Under the pieces are notes generated by a model, which saw nothing but the letters and a program-made list of their open reading frames with translations, had not been told where the DNA came from and did not search any database. 64,000 bases of DNA, taken from positions 23,295,460 through 23,359,459 of the forward strand of contig CM047809.1 in the NCBI GenBank assembly GCA_026214975.1, read 5' to 3'. Position 1 is the first letter of the stretch. The number at the start of each line of letters is the position of its first letter. Of the stretch, positions 34,741-46,813 are shown one piece after another. The translations under genes were made by a program, and so were the position numbers. This DNA comes from Gentiana macrophylla. Its lineage: Eukaryota; Streptophyta; Magnoliopsida; Gentianales; Gentianaceae.

Positions 34741-35251
34741 TTGAACAAAATAATCCGTCCTCCTTTTTAACAGAACGGACACTAAAGCCAAAGAGACGTG
34801 GCTACTTGTAATTAACCTAACCAGCGTGATCTCCAAGGTAATCATTAGATACGATGCCTCAAGATAATCAATAAAAGTTTATAAATTCAAAGTACATGCT
34901 GGCATACGTCACTAGCGTCAGAAACCGTTAGACTACAGCCTATCAGAACGTGTCATGTCTTTTGTGAACAGACCAAACCGGCGACATACATCTCAACTTA
35001 GGTCTAAGGGTCTTTTGACATAGGTATGACCCAATTTCATAAACGTGGCACGTATCAGGCCTTGAACAGAATATTGAAGGCCACCTCAGCATACGGGCTG
35101 ACAAGGGTTCAACTCAATATTGGGCCTTACGTTAGAAGACCTCAACCAGGTTCTGCATAGCGCAAGTTGCCCTAATAATCAATCAACCGACATTGCGCAG
35201 GACATTCTCTGTCTTTTATAGCCGGCGTGACGCAAGACGTCTACAACATAG
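34741..35251. other. No gene recognised
   Basis: Sequence between the Copia LTR and a MITE. No frames of note, no terminal repeats identified. Confidence 0.5.
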
Positions 35252-35420
35252 TTATTAAAACCGAACCAGACCGGTGGTCGAACCGGTAAAACCGGTGACC
35301 CGAATATACAGAACCGGTCCGGTTCAGCTATTGGACTACTTTAAGAGCCTAGATCCTTAGAACCGATAAAACTATCGGTCAATCTGGTCAACCATGACCC
35401 GGGCGGGTTTTAATCATACC
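35252..35420. mobile_element. MITE-like element rich in ACCGGT motifs
   Basis: It starts TTATTAAAACCGAACC and ends GGGCGGGTTTTAATCATA, so the ends are imperfect inverted repeats built on TATTAAAACC/GGTTTTAAT. Inside are several ACCGGT or CCGGTT boxes. A related, truncated stretch with CCACCGGTTGACCCAGTGAC lies at 47225-47282. Its target duplication is unclear. Confidence 0.5.
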
Positions 35421-36749
35421 AGTGGATTATTTTAAGGCGGCTTCTATCGGCACCACATTTTTTCTTTTGGCACCACGTTTACTCCCCACACTCTTTAAAT
35501 TACTTTTAGCGCACCATAATATCTTTATTATTTTTTACTTCAATCACCACAAAAAAAAATACTTCTTATACCAAAACTCTTAAAAATGCAATTGAGTCCT
35601 TTGATTATTTAAATGAAACATTATAATACACAATTATTAACATATATCAATAATACCCTAAAAAACCTATATCAATAACAATCCACAAACTTAATTTTCA
35701 TCCAAATCATCATCATAATTCATTTCTTTAGTCCATAAAAAATCATTTTCATGATCAACATTCATCTTCATCTTCATCTTCATCTCTATCTCCATCATCA
35801 ACATTCATCTTCATCTTCTTCAACCTTCTAATACAACATTTTTCGTCACATGAATATCATCACCCAAATATTATTTTCAAGCTATATGGAAGCACAAATG
35901 GAATCAAAATTGATCATTTTGAGCATGTGATAAGATAACACTAAAACACCATGCGCAATGGCTTGAAACATCATGAATTATGGAAAAAATGTAGTTTCTT
36001 AGAGTTTTCTGATCGGCTTTTGGATTTTCCGGCCGGCATCCCAACAAACGTCAATACGACTGACGTTCTTTACAAGATGAACATCAGTCGTGGTGATGTT
36101 ATGGACTCCAGAACTGAATTTTTTTTTTGTTCAACGCCATCCACTCTGACGTTAGCCTTTACAACAAACGTCATGTGTGCTGACGTTACGGAATCCAGAA
36201 CTTAATATGCTTTTGTTTACAAAATGCTATCCACCTTGACGTTCATCTTGCAACCATAACGTCAGCCATGGTGATATTTTTTCCAGCAACTCAATGTGGT
36301 TCTGTTTTCAAAACATCATCATACCTGATGTTGGTCTGGCTGAAACAACATCCCTTCTGATGACGTTTTGGACAAAGTATTGAACACACTTGTATTAGTG
36401 TAATCTCATTAACCAAACATGATTCAAAATATGATCCTAACGTTATACAAACAAAGATAACGATGAATATCCAAACATGATAAATAACGGTCATACAAAC
36501 ATTGATAACGACAAATATCCAAACATTGATACATACAACTGTTCAAAATCTAATACAATGATTCAAAATGTGATTCAACTATCCAAACATTGATCCAGAC
36601 AAAAATATCCAAACATTGATCCAAATAAAAATGATCCACAAGTAATCCAAACGTAAATCAACATCTAAGACAATGATTCAAAATTTTCAAAACAAAAAGT
36701 AATGAGTTTTAATGACAATGTCCCTAAAAAATGATCTTCAACATCTAAT

Positions 36750-37589
36750 AAACCTAACATCAAACATGATATGATCTTCCGTAGGCTGATCAACGAGTTC
36801 AAAGCTACATGTATCTCCAACTTTGAGCACATCGTCCCTCAAAGAAATCATTTAAACTTGTGAAGCGAGCTTGTTGATAGGGTCCGCACAAGCTAAAAGT
36901 CTAGCCAGCCATGAATCCCTTGTGGCACTTCACAGCTCCACAGTCTTGTCTCGCAGCATGTCATTAGACCTAGCAAATGGTACTAGAATATTCTACCAAT
37001 CATAACATAATTAAACAGTGTTAGAAAATGCAACGAGGGAAAAACTTAAAACAAGAAAATAACTATAAATCTTTTTAACATATCTCACCACATAACCATA
37101 TGAAAATGCCCAGAGTGCTAGTGTCGTCTCAAAGCGGGGATTTAGATTTTGGTTGGCCGTGGGATCTCCTCCTGCATCATTATCTTCACTCTCAGAATTA
37201 GAAAAATTCTTCCCCATGAAGCGTCATCAAACACAATAGTATCGAAAGTGAAACTCCCTTTGTGTTCAAACACTATGAACTCCCACTCTTTCAATTCATG
37301 AGCGGCCCCATATTCCTACCAACCATCTCCAAATAAATGAAGAAGTCCATCATCGGTCACTCCAACCCTCACTTATCATGTACCAATGCGGCTATTGAGA
37401 ACAACCACATTTAAGTTCTGCAGTGTGTCGTTCAAACTTTGAACGAATGTTGGAGGTAGTTTCTATGAAGAAAGAAACATATCACGTTAGTTCAATCGTA
37501 ATATAAGCAATAAAAATGTAAGTTAATTAATAATGACGTACCAAACTTGTTGCGAAACCGCTCATAAGAACTTTGAAGAAACGCTCCAT
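36750..37589 (-). pseudogene. B3-domain (VRN1/REM-like) gene fragment captured in the TIR element
   Basis: Exon 1 (37589-37542) reads MERFFKVLMSGFATSL, the start of a B3 fold. After a GT-AG intron, exon 2 from 37462 reads KLPPTFVQSLNDTLQNLNVV, then HELKEWEFIVFEHKGSFTF, completing the first B3 domain. An acidic linker follows (NSESEDNDAGGDP, 37150-37215) and NPRFETTL. After another intron, from 36982, a second B3 domain appears (FARSNDMLRDKTVEL, VLKVGDTCSFELVD). Stops replace conserved Trp-Lys and Trp-Gln positions (TGATAA after IGT; GW followed by TAG) and occur in the second domain. Retained introns show capture from DNA. Tandem B3 domains are typical of REM/VRN1 DNA-binding proteins. Confidence 0.75.
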
Positions 37590-37745
37590 TTCACTTCACT
37601 GTACATTAAAAAGGACTAGTACCTTGAATTAGAATCAGGCCACATGCCATTCCAAAATAAGACAACATAGATACTCAAGCCAAACATAACCAATCACACA
37701 AGACATGACTAGTACCTAAGTTCAAATCATACCTGAAGTTCTTGT

Positions 37746-39557
37746 TGATGACGGGGTCAATCAGGTTATAAAATACTTGACCACCATAAACCAATACTAG
37801 AAAGAGGACTAAGCCCATCGTAGTATAGCTATAGTGAATCAAGGTCGATCCCACAGGGAACCAATTGTGGATCATCTTATATACAAACAATTAATTAAAC
37901 ATGTCAAAGACATAGAGGCGGTCTACGACCAACATAAGACAAGAGAAGTAAAGACACGACTCGACACAACGTAATTAACCTCCCCAATTATAGTCTTTAT
38001 CGTTTGGACCTAGATAATTTATATAATAAACTGAACTTATTAACTGTCAATCCGTTTGTATCTATCTTAGATTGGCTACGGGAGTCATCCTCTTTAACTT
38101 GACTTAGCACCGGTAAGTCACTAAATCACTGTGGTATTGTTACGTGACTTCGCCTTTTGATGCCTCCATCTCATATAACTCACACGCTTACGACTCAAAG
38201 GATGCCGATATTAACCGCACACACCTCGCCCAGGCAACATTCCTATGGTTAGGCGTATTTCTAAACGATCACTCAAGCTCTCGTCCAACTAGCAATTACC
38301 AAGTTATAGTCTCATGCTAATCTACGACGTACGTATAATCAGGTGCTAGCAATCCCCAAATATAAACCTACCTAGATAACGCTGAACGTCCGAAGATCAA
38401 TTCATGAGCCTACCTAAGAGTTTTATATCGGTATTTCCTTTTTACAAGTTTTAATTAAACTAAGCGAGTAACGTAGCCATAGCCATACCTACTGAGATAA
38501 TAAATTCTATTAAGTTAACCTAACCATAAAGACGTGGCTATCTAACGGATAAAACAGGGCTCGGTCGACCGAATAGGTGGGCTCGGTCGACCGAGTGAAC
38601 TCATTCGGTCACCCGAATCAATTTTAGATCCCAGATTACATCCCCGAACGCATCTCTCGGCGTTTCATCATACACAACGGATTAAGCGAAGAATTGTGAA
38701 AGCATTCATATAAACTAACTTAGATACACATTAATTGAACAATGCAGATTCATGGATAAATACTAAGTGTACGACGTAGGTTATGGGATCCCCATAGACA
38801 AAGAGTCGCCACATCCCTAACGTCATAGCCTAGATCTACATCATCTAGCTATGATTAATTAAGTCAAACGATAAAGCATAATTGGGAGGGATTAATTACT
38901 TAAAAGAAAGAAACAGAAAATAAAGGCTTACATAATGCAGCCCTTAAATTGCTGGAAACACCCTCAATAAACTACATTGAATCAAGATATGAATAGAGTG
39001 ATTTTATTGAATGATATTCTAAGGTATGTGTTGGTGTGTTTTTACAATTTCTCGTAGCTGCTGCTTATATAGGGGTTTCTGCCGACTTATGAAGGATCTA
39101 GAAGGTAAATACGAAAAAATCCGAAAAGTGACCGAGCTGACACACTCAGCCAACCGAAGCACCCCACTCGGTCGATCGAAGTTATAGCCCGGTCGACCGA
39201 ACCTAACTTTTCACACGTTAATCGTTTTTCTCGTCTATCTTGCTCCCCACTGCACGCTTGCGTGTTGATCTGATTAATCTTTCATTTAATGCTCCGATTT
39301 TCCTCTTCATTATCTTGAGATTTCATGATTGCGCGATATTTATCTTCCCGATTTATCACGATCTACAAAATCAGCATTTATCGCATAATAAATCGGTCCT
39401 TTAATAATAAAAACAGCTAAATACCAAATATCATATTAATAATCACTTAACATTAAATAATAAATATAAACATGTGATTTAATATGAAATATATATTATT
39501 AATCTCGATTTAAGGTCAACGTTGATGACTTTTACGGGTATAATTTGACCGTCATCA
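37746..39557 (-). repeat. 3' LTR (minus sense) of the Tat-like element
   Basis: 1812 bp. TATA box TATATAAG complemented near 39065-39072. TCGGTCGACCGA palindromes lie at 38572-38603 and diverged forms at 39130-39201, on either side of the TATA box. Differences from the other copy are dominated by CTG/CAG to CG changes. Confidence 0.92.
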
Positions 39558-39559
39558 AC

Positions 39560-39572
39560 TACCCCCCACTTA
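39560..39572 (-). other. Polypurine tract
   Basis: Minus-sense AAGTGGGGGGTAG, preceded by a GTTCGGGACGATCAAAGTC phrase, directly before the LTR start TGATGACGG. It has the same form as the tract at 1585-1598. Confidence 0.75.
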
Positions 39573-42500
39573 GACTTTGATCGTCCCGAACAAAGCATCA
39601 ATAAGTCATTTCCCAAGACAACATTTTCTATGGTCAAATCATACTTACGCAAGGAACTTAAGTCAACTTATACTAGTCATGCTCATAAGATATCCATTAT
39701 TCACTACTTGCTATGAATCGAAGTGATGTGTGCATGTGCATTTAGTTTTATATATTCGTGGCAAGATTAGAGTTTATGCTAACTTCGCAATCTCAACCTA
39801 CCAACCTCAGCATTCATACTTCTTATGCCTCGCAATGGTTAAAGCACTAGAACAATAAGCAAGAGCGTATCTATAGGGTTTTTGGACTTGGAGACCGAGT
39901 ACTACTCAAAGCCTCTTAAAGAGTTGAATATTCTTTTCATTTCTTCATATTTTTCAAATACTATCAATCTCAAGGAAGAAAACTTTTTAGATTATCCCCC
40001 TATCTTAGATCATGCATAGCATTGAATATTACCACAAGCGCAAGGCTACTTTGGTAATTTACTACAAGCCCAGTGTTTAACGTTTTGCTAAAACACAGGT
40101 ACGTCTCAAGCTTATTACTCCGCTTAAATGGCTAGAATATAAGAATACCTCAGCAGATAGATATTGACACTAAGTTTACATAACCAATCATCTACGCAAT
40201 GTACACAATATTTTCGTCAGTTATTATGATTCGTGCGGTATACTCGATTCATTCATTGAGTAATTGAATAATAAATAACTACTTGCAACAACGGGCATGA
40301 ATATCCTTAAATTTACTTAACATAAGTATAAAATGATCACGTACTCATGAAACTTGGTTCCTTTCCTATCAATTCTTAGCTAGGAACTCACAATTCTAAG
40401 GGTACGAGATAAATAATATGGTATTTATTCAATCATGTGCCGTTTCATTCAATTTTCAATTATATAACACATCATAGCTAAGTCTCCTACCCCCCACTTA
40501 ATCATGGCATTGTCCTCAATGACAAAAATAAATGAGAAATTAAGAAAAAGACTTAGCTCTAGAACGGGTCCAAGTAAAGGAAAAGTATCGGAGTAAATGT
40601 CAGCACGTTGTGGAGAAGCAAGTGAAAACCTGTATAAGCAGACAAACTCTACGAAACCGTTAATAACACCATGTCTATGGAAGTTATAGAATAATGTGGT
40701 AGTAATGAGGTATAAATACCTAAAAACAATTTAAGCCACTTTATTTTATACAACCAATGACAAGGGAAACCAAAAAGAAAAATACTAAATAGAAAGAAAA
40801 ATAAACAAGCAACTAAAGATGGTGGTCTTCATCTAAAAACCGGGTGGATAAGACAAAGATCAAAAAGCATAACCCCATGTGGGAAAACACGAGGTGGACT
40901 GTCTCACTATGTATTCAGTCCAGGAAAAGAGGAACTTGGTAAGGTATAACAGATGCAATGCGACCTATAGACTAAAGATAAAATCAAATACTTAACGTAG
41001 AAACTTCCCGCTTGCATTGGATATCAACAACTTAGGAAGATGTAGCTACTCCTCGAAGTTACTAATAACCCAATGTATCACGTAAAAGTCATAACCGTCA
41101 TCAACAAGGTCGGATCGGTGTGATAGTTCAGAACAAAACTTATCATCTATAAATGCCGGAATAGTCAGAAAAGTGTGAAATTTAAAACTTCCGGTAGAAA
41201 GATAAGTTGTACTTTGATCGAACCAAAAACCTTTAAAATCTAGCTAGGGTCAGAGCTACACTTACCCCAACTAGGATCATGAAAATCAAAATGATAAAAA
41301 AATAATCATTAAAGCTTAGCAATATTTCAAATTCCGCAACACAAAGGTATTTGGTAAACAAAATGGAGGTTTAGAGTATGATGGGTTTAGAAAAAGATAC
41401 ACATAAGGATGGGAAGAAAAGATAAAGGGTGGGTAAGAAATTGTGTTTATGGGATTGAGAATTGTTTAAAGGATTGGGATTGGGTGGGAGAGTGAAACGG
41501 ATGGAAAGGAAGAGAGGCGATGAAAGAATGGATAGAAATGTGAACTGTTGGGGCAGATTGGTGAGAGGATCAAAAAGGTTGAAGGTGAAAAAGTGTAAAG
41601 GGAAAGACAAGGATAATTACAGAATGAATTGCACATCACTTTGGATTTTCACTTGGATCACCATTCTAAAAGATTTTGGAAGTTGACCAAAATTGTTCTT
41701 GTTCGCACCAATCATTCTCTGTTACATTTTCAATAATTCTCAAGCTCTCTTAATGCTTCCATCTTAAGATTGATTGCTAAATTTCCTTTTCTTTAGCAAT
41801 TTCTTGACTCTCCTACGGAACTCTATTTCACGTGGCTTATATTGAGTAAAAAAGTTTTGCACATCCTTAGCCGAATGGCCATCGGAACACGGCAAAATAA
41901 AAAACCTCAACATATGTCACGTTACTCTTATTTGACTCAAAGAAAACAAAACCTAAAATCCTAAAAAGAAATCCTAAGGGTTTTAAAGAAGTAGTTCTGA
42001 GTTTAGAGTCCTCAGCTCGACTTTCCAAAAGTATCCTTGTCAGTCATTATTCTTGGATCACTAGATATTGACCCCTCGCGCACTATAAGAGGTGGGCTTG
42101 TTGCTTTTTCGAATTAATACCCTTCTCTTGGTTGTGAGACCTAGGAAACGACATTTATCCATACCATTTATCCAAAGCTCTTACCTCGGCTCTCGTTTTA
42201 GGAATTAGTGAATTCTAAGAAACTCGGTTACAATTACGGTTTTGGCCTTGACAATAAGAAACAATGAATCAAAGTACTCCGAATAAGTTCGGTTATGTAG
42301 GCAAGCCTACGCCGTCTTATTCGTTGGAACATATGTGACAGTTCAGGCCAATCCGTCAAGATAAGCCCCATTTAGCCCGAAGGCTTATCGGCTATGCTAA
42401 GTCTTGTTGAGCTCAGAACGCACATCACACGTGGAGGGAGTAGATTGAGCGAAGCTCGGTTGAACTCGCGCCACCATGGTTAGACCATTTCCGAACCCAT

Positions 42501-43505
42501 GTACTAAAATTCTGCGATTTCTAAATTGTCACCCAAAGCGTAATCTCGTTTCTGTTTAAGGTGGGTTCACCGAGAAGCCATCACCATAAACTCAACAAAA
42601 GTAGAAGATGGTGTTCTCTCAAAACTCAACGTCTTCTTTAGATTGTGAATGCTTAAACTACACAATTTGTTTCTCCCCTGGCCAGTAGAAGCAATCTCAT
42701 GCATAGGACAGTGAGATTTTAACAGAACTACGAGGAACTCTTTATTCACTGCTTCCTTTCAACGACTACATGTTTCCTTACACACTCTAGATGAGACAGA
42801 TTTGGGGGCAGAACCTTCCACACTAATAGAATTAATCTTACAAACCACTCCGGGCCAAGATTCATACTAAGGTTCATGTATAGGCTAACTTATGCTCAAT
42901 AAAAAACCAAAAGGTAGTAAAACATAAGCAAAAAAAGGTAGTACCTTGCCTTCAACATTGTACCACGAAGAATTTAAGCCATAATTTTTTTTGGAGCCAT
43001 CTTGGTGCTTTAAAGGTATTGCTTCCATCGCTTTTCCCATCTTAGATTCGTAGCTCCACATGTTTCTTTCGGGTTATTTTCTCAAATACCGCGAAAAATT
43101 ATTGACTTGGATTATTGCTTCCCTGGGTTTCGCAAACGGAAGAAAAACAAAAGCAGACGTAGATCGATTTTAACATGGTTTCCCATGCCATTATCGGACT
43201 CACGGATTAAACATACGAGGATAAGCAGACACGCGAAATTCGGACTCGAAAAACACAAATCGAAACCGTGTAAGCGAGCAGAACAAGAACAAAACAAAAC
43301 AAAAAAAAGTTATAAATTCTCGGTCGACCGAATGAGGTCTCTCGGTCGACCGAATAATTTTTATTTTTATTTTTATTTTTATTTTAAGAATCTGGAATTT
43401 TCAGAATGAGCGCATAAACGAGGGACTCAAAAACGTAAAAGCAGACTTCAAAAAGTAAAACTCGACATGAATAAAAATTATTTATATATAAAGTTGACCG
43501 TTGGT

Positions 43506-43523
43506 TCCCCGGAAACGGCGCCA
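43506..43523 (-). other. Primer-binding site
   Basis: Minus-sense TGGCGCCGTTTCCGGGGA lies six bases after the LTR end. TGGCGCCGTTGCCGGGGA is the usual form in Tat/Athila elements. Confidence 0.8.
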
Positions 43524-43529
43524 AAAACT

Positions 43530-45331
43530 TGATGACGGGGTCAATCAGGTTATAAAATACTTGACCACCATAAACCAATACTAGCAAGAGGACTAGGCCC
43601 ATCGTAGTATAGCTATAGTGAATCAAGGTCGATCCCACAGGGAACCAATTGTGGATCATCTTATATACAAACAATTAATTAAACATGTCAAAGACATAGA
43701 GGCGGTCTACGACCAACATAAGACAAGAGAAGTAAAGACACGACTCGACACAACGTAATTAACCTCCCCAATTATAGTCTTTATCGTTTGGACCTAGATA
43801 ATTTATATAATAAATCGAACTTATTAAGCGTCAATCCGCTTGTATCTATCTTAGATTGGCTACGGAGTCATCCTCTTTAACTTGACTTAGCACCGTAAGT
43901 CACTAAATCACCGTGGTATTGTTACGTGACTTCGCGCTTTTGGTGCCTCCATCTCATATAACTCACACGCGCTTACGACTAAGGATGCCATATTAACCGT
44001 ACACCTCGTCCAGGCAACATTCCTATGGTTAGGCGTACTTCCTAAACGATCACTCAAGCTCTCGTCCAACTAGCAATTACCAAGTTATAGCCTCATGCTA
44101 ATCTACGACGTACGTATAATCAGGTGCTAGCAATCCCCAAATATAAACCTACCTAGATAACGCTGAACGTCCGAAGATCAATTCATGAGCCTACCTAAGA
44201 GTTTTATATCGGTATTTCCTTTTTACACGTTTTAATTAAACTAAGCGAGTAACGTAGCCATAGCCATACCTACTGAGATAATAAATTCTATTAAGTTAAC
44301 CTAACCATAAAGACGTGGCTATCTAACGGATAAAACAGGGCTCGGTCGACCGAATAGGTGGGCTCGGTCGACCGAGTGAACTCATTCGGTCACCCGAATC
44401 AATTTCGTCCCCAGATTACATCCCTGAACGTATCTCTCAGCGTTTCATCATACACAACGGATTAAACAGTAATTCGTAAAGCATTCATATAAACTAACTT
44501 AGATACACATTAATTGAACAATGCAGATTCATGGATAAATACTAAGTGTACGACGTAGGTTATGGGATCCTCATAGACAAGGAGTCGCCACATCCCTAAC
44601 GTCATAGCCTAGATCTACATCATCTAGCTATGATTAATTAACTCAAACGATAAAGCATAATTGGGAGGGATTAATTACTTAAAAGAAAGAAACAGAAAAT
44701 AAAGGCTTACATAATGCAGCCCTTAAATTGTCGGAAACACCTCAATAAACTACATTGAATCAAGATATGAATAGAGTGATTTTATTGAATGATATTCTAA
44801 GGTATGTGTTGGTGTGTTTTACAATTTTCGTAGTACGCTTATATAGGGGTTTCGCCGACTTATGAAGGATCTAGAAGGTAAATACGAAAAAATCCGAAAA
44901 GTGACCGAGCTGACACACTCGGTCAACCGAAGCACCCCACTCGGTCGACCGAAGCTATAGGCTCGGTCGACCGAACCTAACTTTTCACACGTTAATCGTT
45001 TTTCTCGTCTATCTTGCTCCCCACTGCACGCTTGCGTGTTGATCTGATTAATCTTTCATTTAATGCTCCGATTTTCCTCTTCATTATCTTGAGATTTCAC
45101 GATTGCGCGATATTTATCTTCCCGATTTATCACGATCTACAAAATCAGCATTTATCGCACAATAAATCGGTCCTTTAATAATAAAAACAGCTAAATACCA
45201 AATATCATATTAATAATCACTTAACATTAAATAATAAATATAAACATGTGATTTAGTATGAAATATATATTATTAATCTCGATTTAAGGTCAACGTTGAT
45301 GACTTTTACGGGTATAATTTGACCGTCATCA
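43530..45331 (-). repeat. 5' LTR (minus sense) of the Tat-like element
   Basis: 1802 bp, collinear with 37746-39557. It keeps more intact TCGGTCGACCGA copies (44342-44375, 44940-44972) than the other LTR. Confidence 0.92.
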
Positions 45332-46813
45332 CTTGTACGATCAACAAGTGTTGTTTTAATCCCTGAAGTTCTACTGCTGTGAGTTCTTTTAATTGTTGAA
45401 TGTGAGGGGGACATTAGACCTTTATACGTAGATAATAGCTAGCCTAGAACAGTCCATTAAGAAATGGATATCCTTGGCATATCATGGAAGATATTAACAA
45501 ATGGATATACTTGGTCATTTCTTAATAGAACTAATTCAGGTAAGGCAGTCTAGAAAAAGCAAAAAGATCCCAAGGCTTTATAAACGGGTGACAATCTGTT
45601 CAAGCAAAGAGATCTCACGGCTTTTATATTATCGGGTCCAAACAACACACATAATAAGTAGCACTTCTCATAACATTTTCAAAAGATGGGCAAAACACGC
45701 CTAAGTATACTTTACATTAAAACTAACACACTTACATGGCCAAAATTCATAGTTGGAAAGTTGTTTACATTGTGAAGAAATACATTAATTCATAGTTGGG
45801 AATACACTAATTCATAGGTGGACAGTTGTTTACAAAGTCAAGAATCGCACTAATTCAGAGTTATGTGCACATTAATTATGCCATTATAATGAAATTCTGC
45901 ATGTTACGTCAGTAAAGTTGACGTTACAATAGACACAAAAATGTCAGACACGTTGACGTCTGTAATATGACAGAAATGTCACCCAACTGACGTTGCTTGA
46001 AACGTCAACCACCTCAACGTTTGTAAGACAAAATAACGTCACCCACACTGACGAAGAACTAGGTTACCTTAGTGGGCTTTTATGACCTAAACATCAGCCC
46101 TGCTGACGTTGTATCTGAAGCAAAACATCACTGTGGGCAACATTTCAAGCACCCGGTCATCTTCCTCATTCCTCCGATCGGAATACGGCCGGTTGATCGA
46201 AAAAACCCAAAAATCCTCCGATTTCAGCCCGATTTCAACCAACAACGAATACACATTACACATTACAAGTAACCACGTTTCATCCTCGACAGAAAAAAAA
46301 AAAAATCAAAACCCAACCTTTAAAACCTTCGATTTCTACCAAATTAACATCAAAATGCAAACAAAACAAGATACTTACGTGATTTGGTTCAAAGCGATGT
46401 TGTTCTTAGCTTGATTCTTGTAACCACTACTTTACTTGCGGTTTTCCGGCGAATTTTTATCTTCTCCACCATCTTTTCCGACGACAGCTCCGGCAAAATT
46501 CTTAAGGTTGTTTTGGTTTGTTTCAAGTGAAAAAAAAAAAGATGTAATGCTGGGGAAATTAAAGGATTGTTGAAGATGTAGGGGAAGTTAAAATGATTTT
46601 TAAAAAGAGAGGTAATTTAGGGGGAGAAGTTAAACATGAGGGACTAACTGTAAAATTGTTAAAACATGAGGGACTAAAGTGTACAGTTTTAAAGTTATTA
46701 AATGGAGAATTTTTATGTAGTGCTTTCAGTGATTTGGTGGTGTACTGAAGTAAATGAAAAATAATAAAATAAATTGTGTCGATAATAAAACCCTAGTGCC
46801 AATAAAAACCGCA

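Larger units (their letters stand above)
39558..43529 (-). other. Non-coding internal region of the Tat-like element
   Basis: It starts (minus sense) with the primer-binding site and ends with the polypurine tract at about 39560-39572. A second GTGGGGGGTAGG-type G-run lies at 40490-40503, as if an older 3' end were embedded. Two more TCGGTCGACCGA palindromes lie at 43320-43350. Short frames (for example 41371-41610) are proline- or lysine-rich and not recognised. No pol. Confidence 0.7.
37746..45331 (-). mobile_element. Non-coding Tat/Athila-like LTR retrotransposon, complete with target repeat CTTGT
   Basis: Two LTRs (37746-39557 and 43530-45331) with ends TGATGACGG/CCGTCATCA are flanked by CTTGT on both sides (37741-37745 and 45332-45336). 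Minus orientation follows from a primer-binding site beside the right LTR and a polypurine tract beside the left one. The 3.97-kb internal region holds no gag, protease, RT, RNase H or integrase motif in any frame, so it is a large non-autonomous derivative. It sits inside the TIR element, upstream of its B3 pseudogene. Confidence 0.9.
35436..46813. mobile_element. TIR DNA transposon carrying a B3 pseudogene (Pack-TIR type)
   Basis: Left end GGCGGCTTCTATCGGCACCA and right end, complemented, TGCGGTTTTTATTGGCACTA are diverged inverted repeats. Matching subterminal blocks follow (TTATTTTTTACTTCAATCACCAC against TTATTTTTCATTTACTTCAG...). Flanks TATTTTAA (35428-35435) and TATTCTAA (46814-46821) are an 8-bp target repeat with one mismatch. 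Both subterminal regions hold many CGTCA/TGACG boxes (36040-36260 and 45900-46115). Without the nested LTR element it is about 3.8 kb. No transposase domain was recognised. The 8-bp repeat suggests hAT or an atypical Mutator-like group. Confidence 0.65.

Noticed and set aside
38570..44980. CRISPR-like or satellite array of TCGGTCGACCGA
   Set aside because: The copies are few, unevenly spaced and belong to two LTR copies of one element; there is no regular repeat-spacer pattern.
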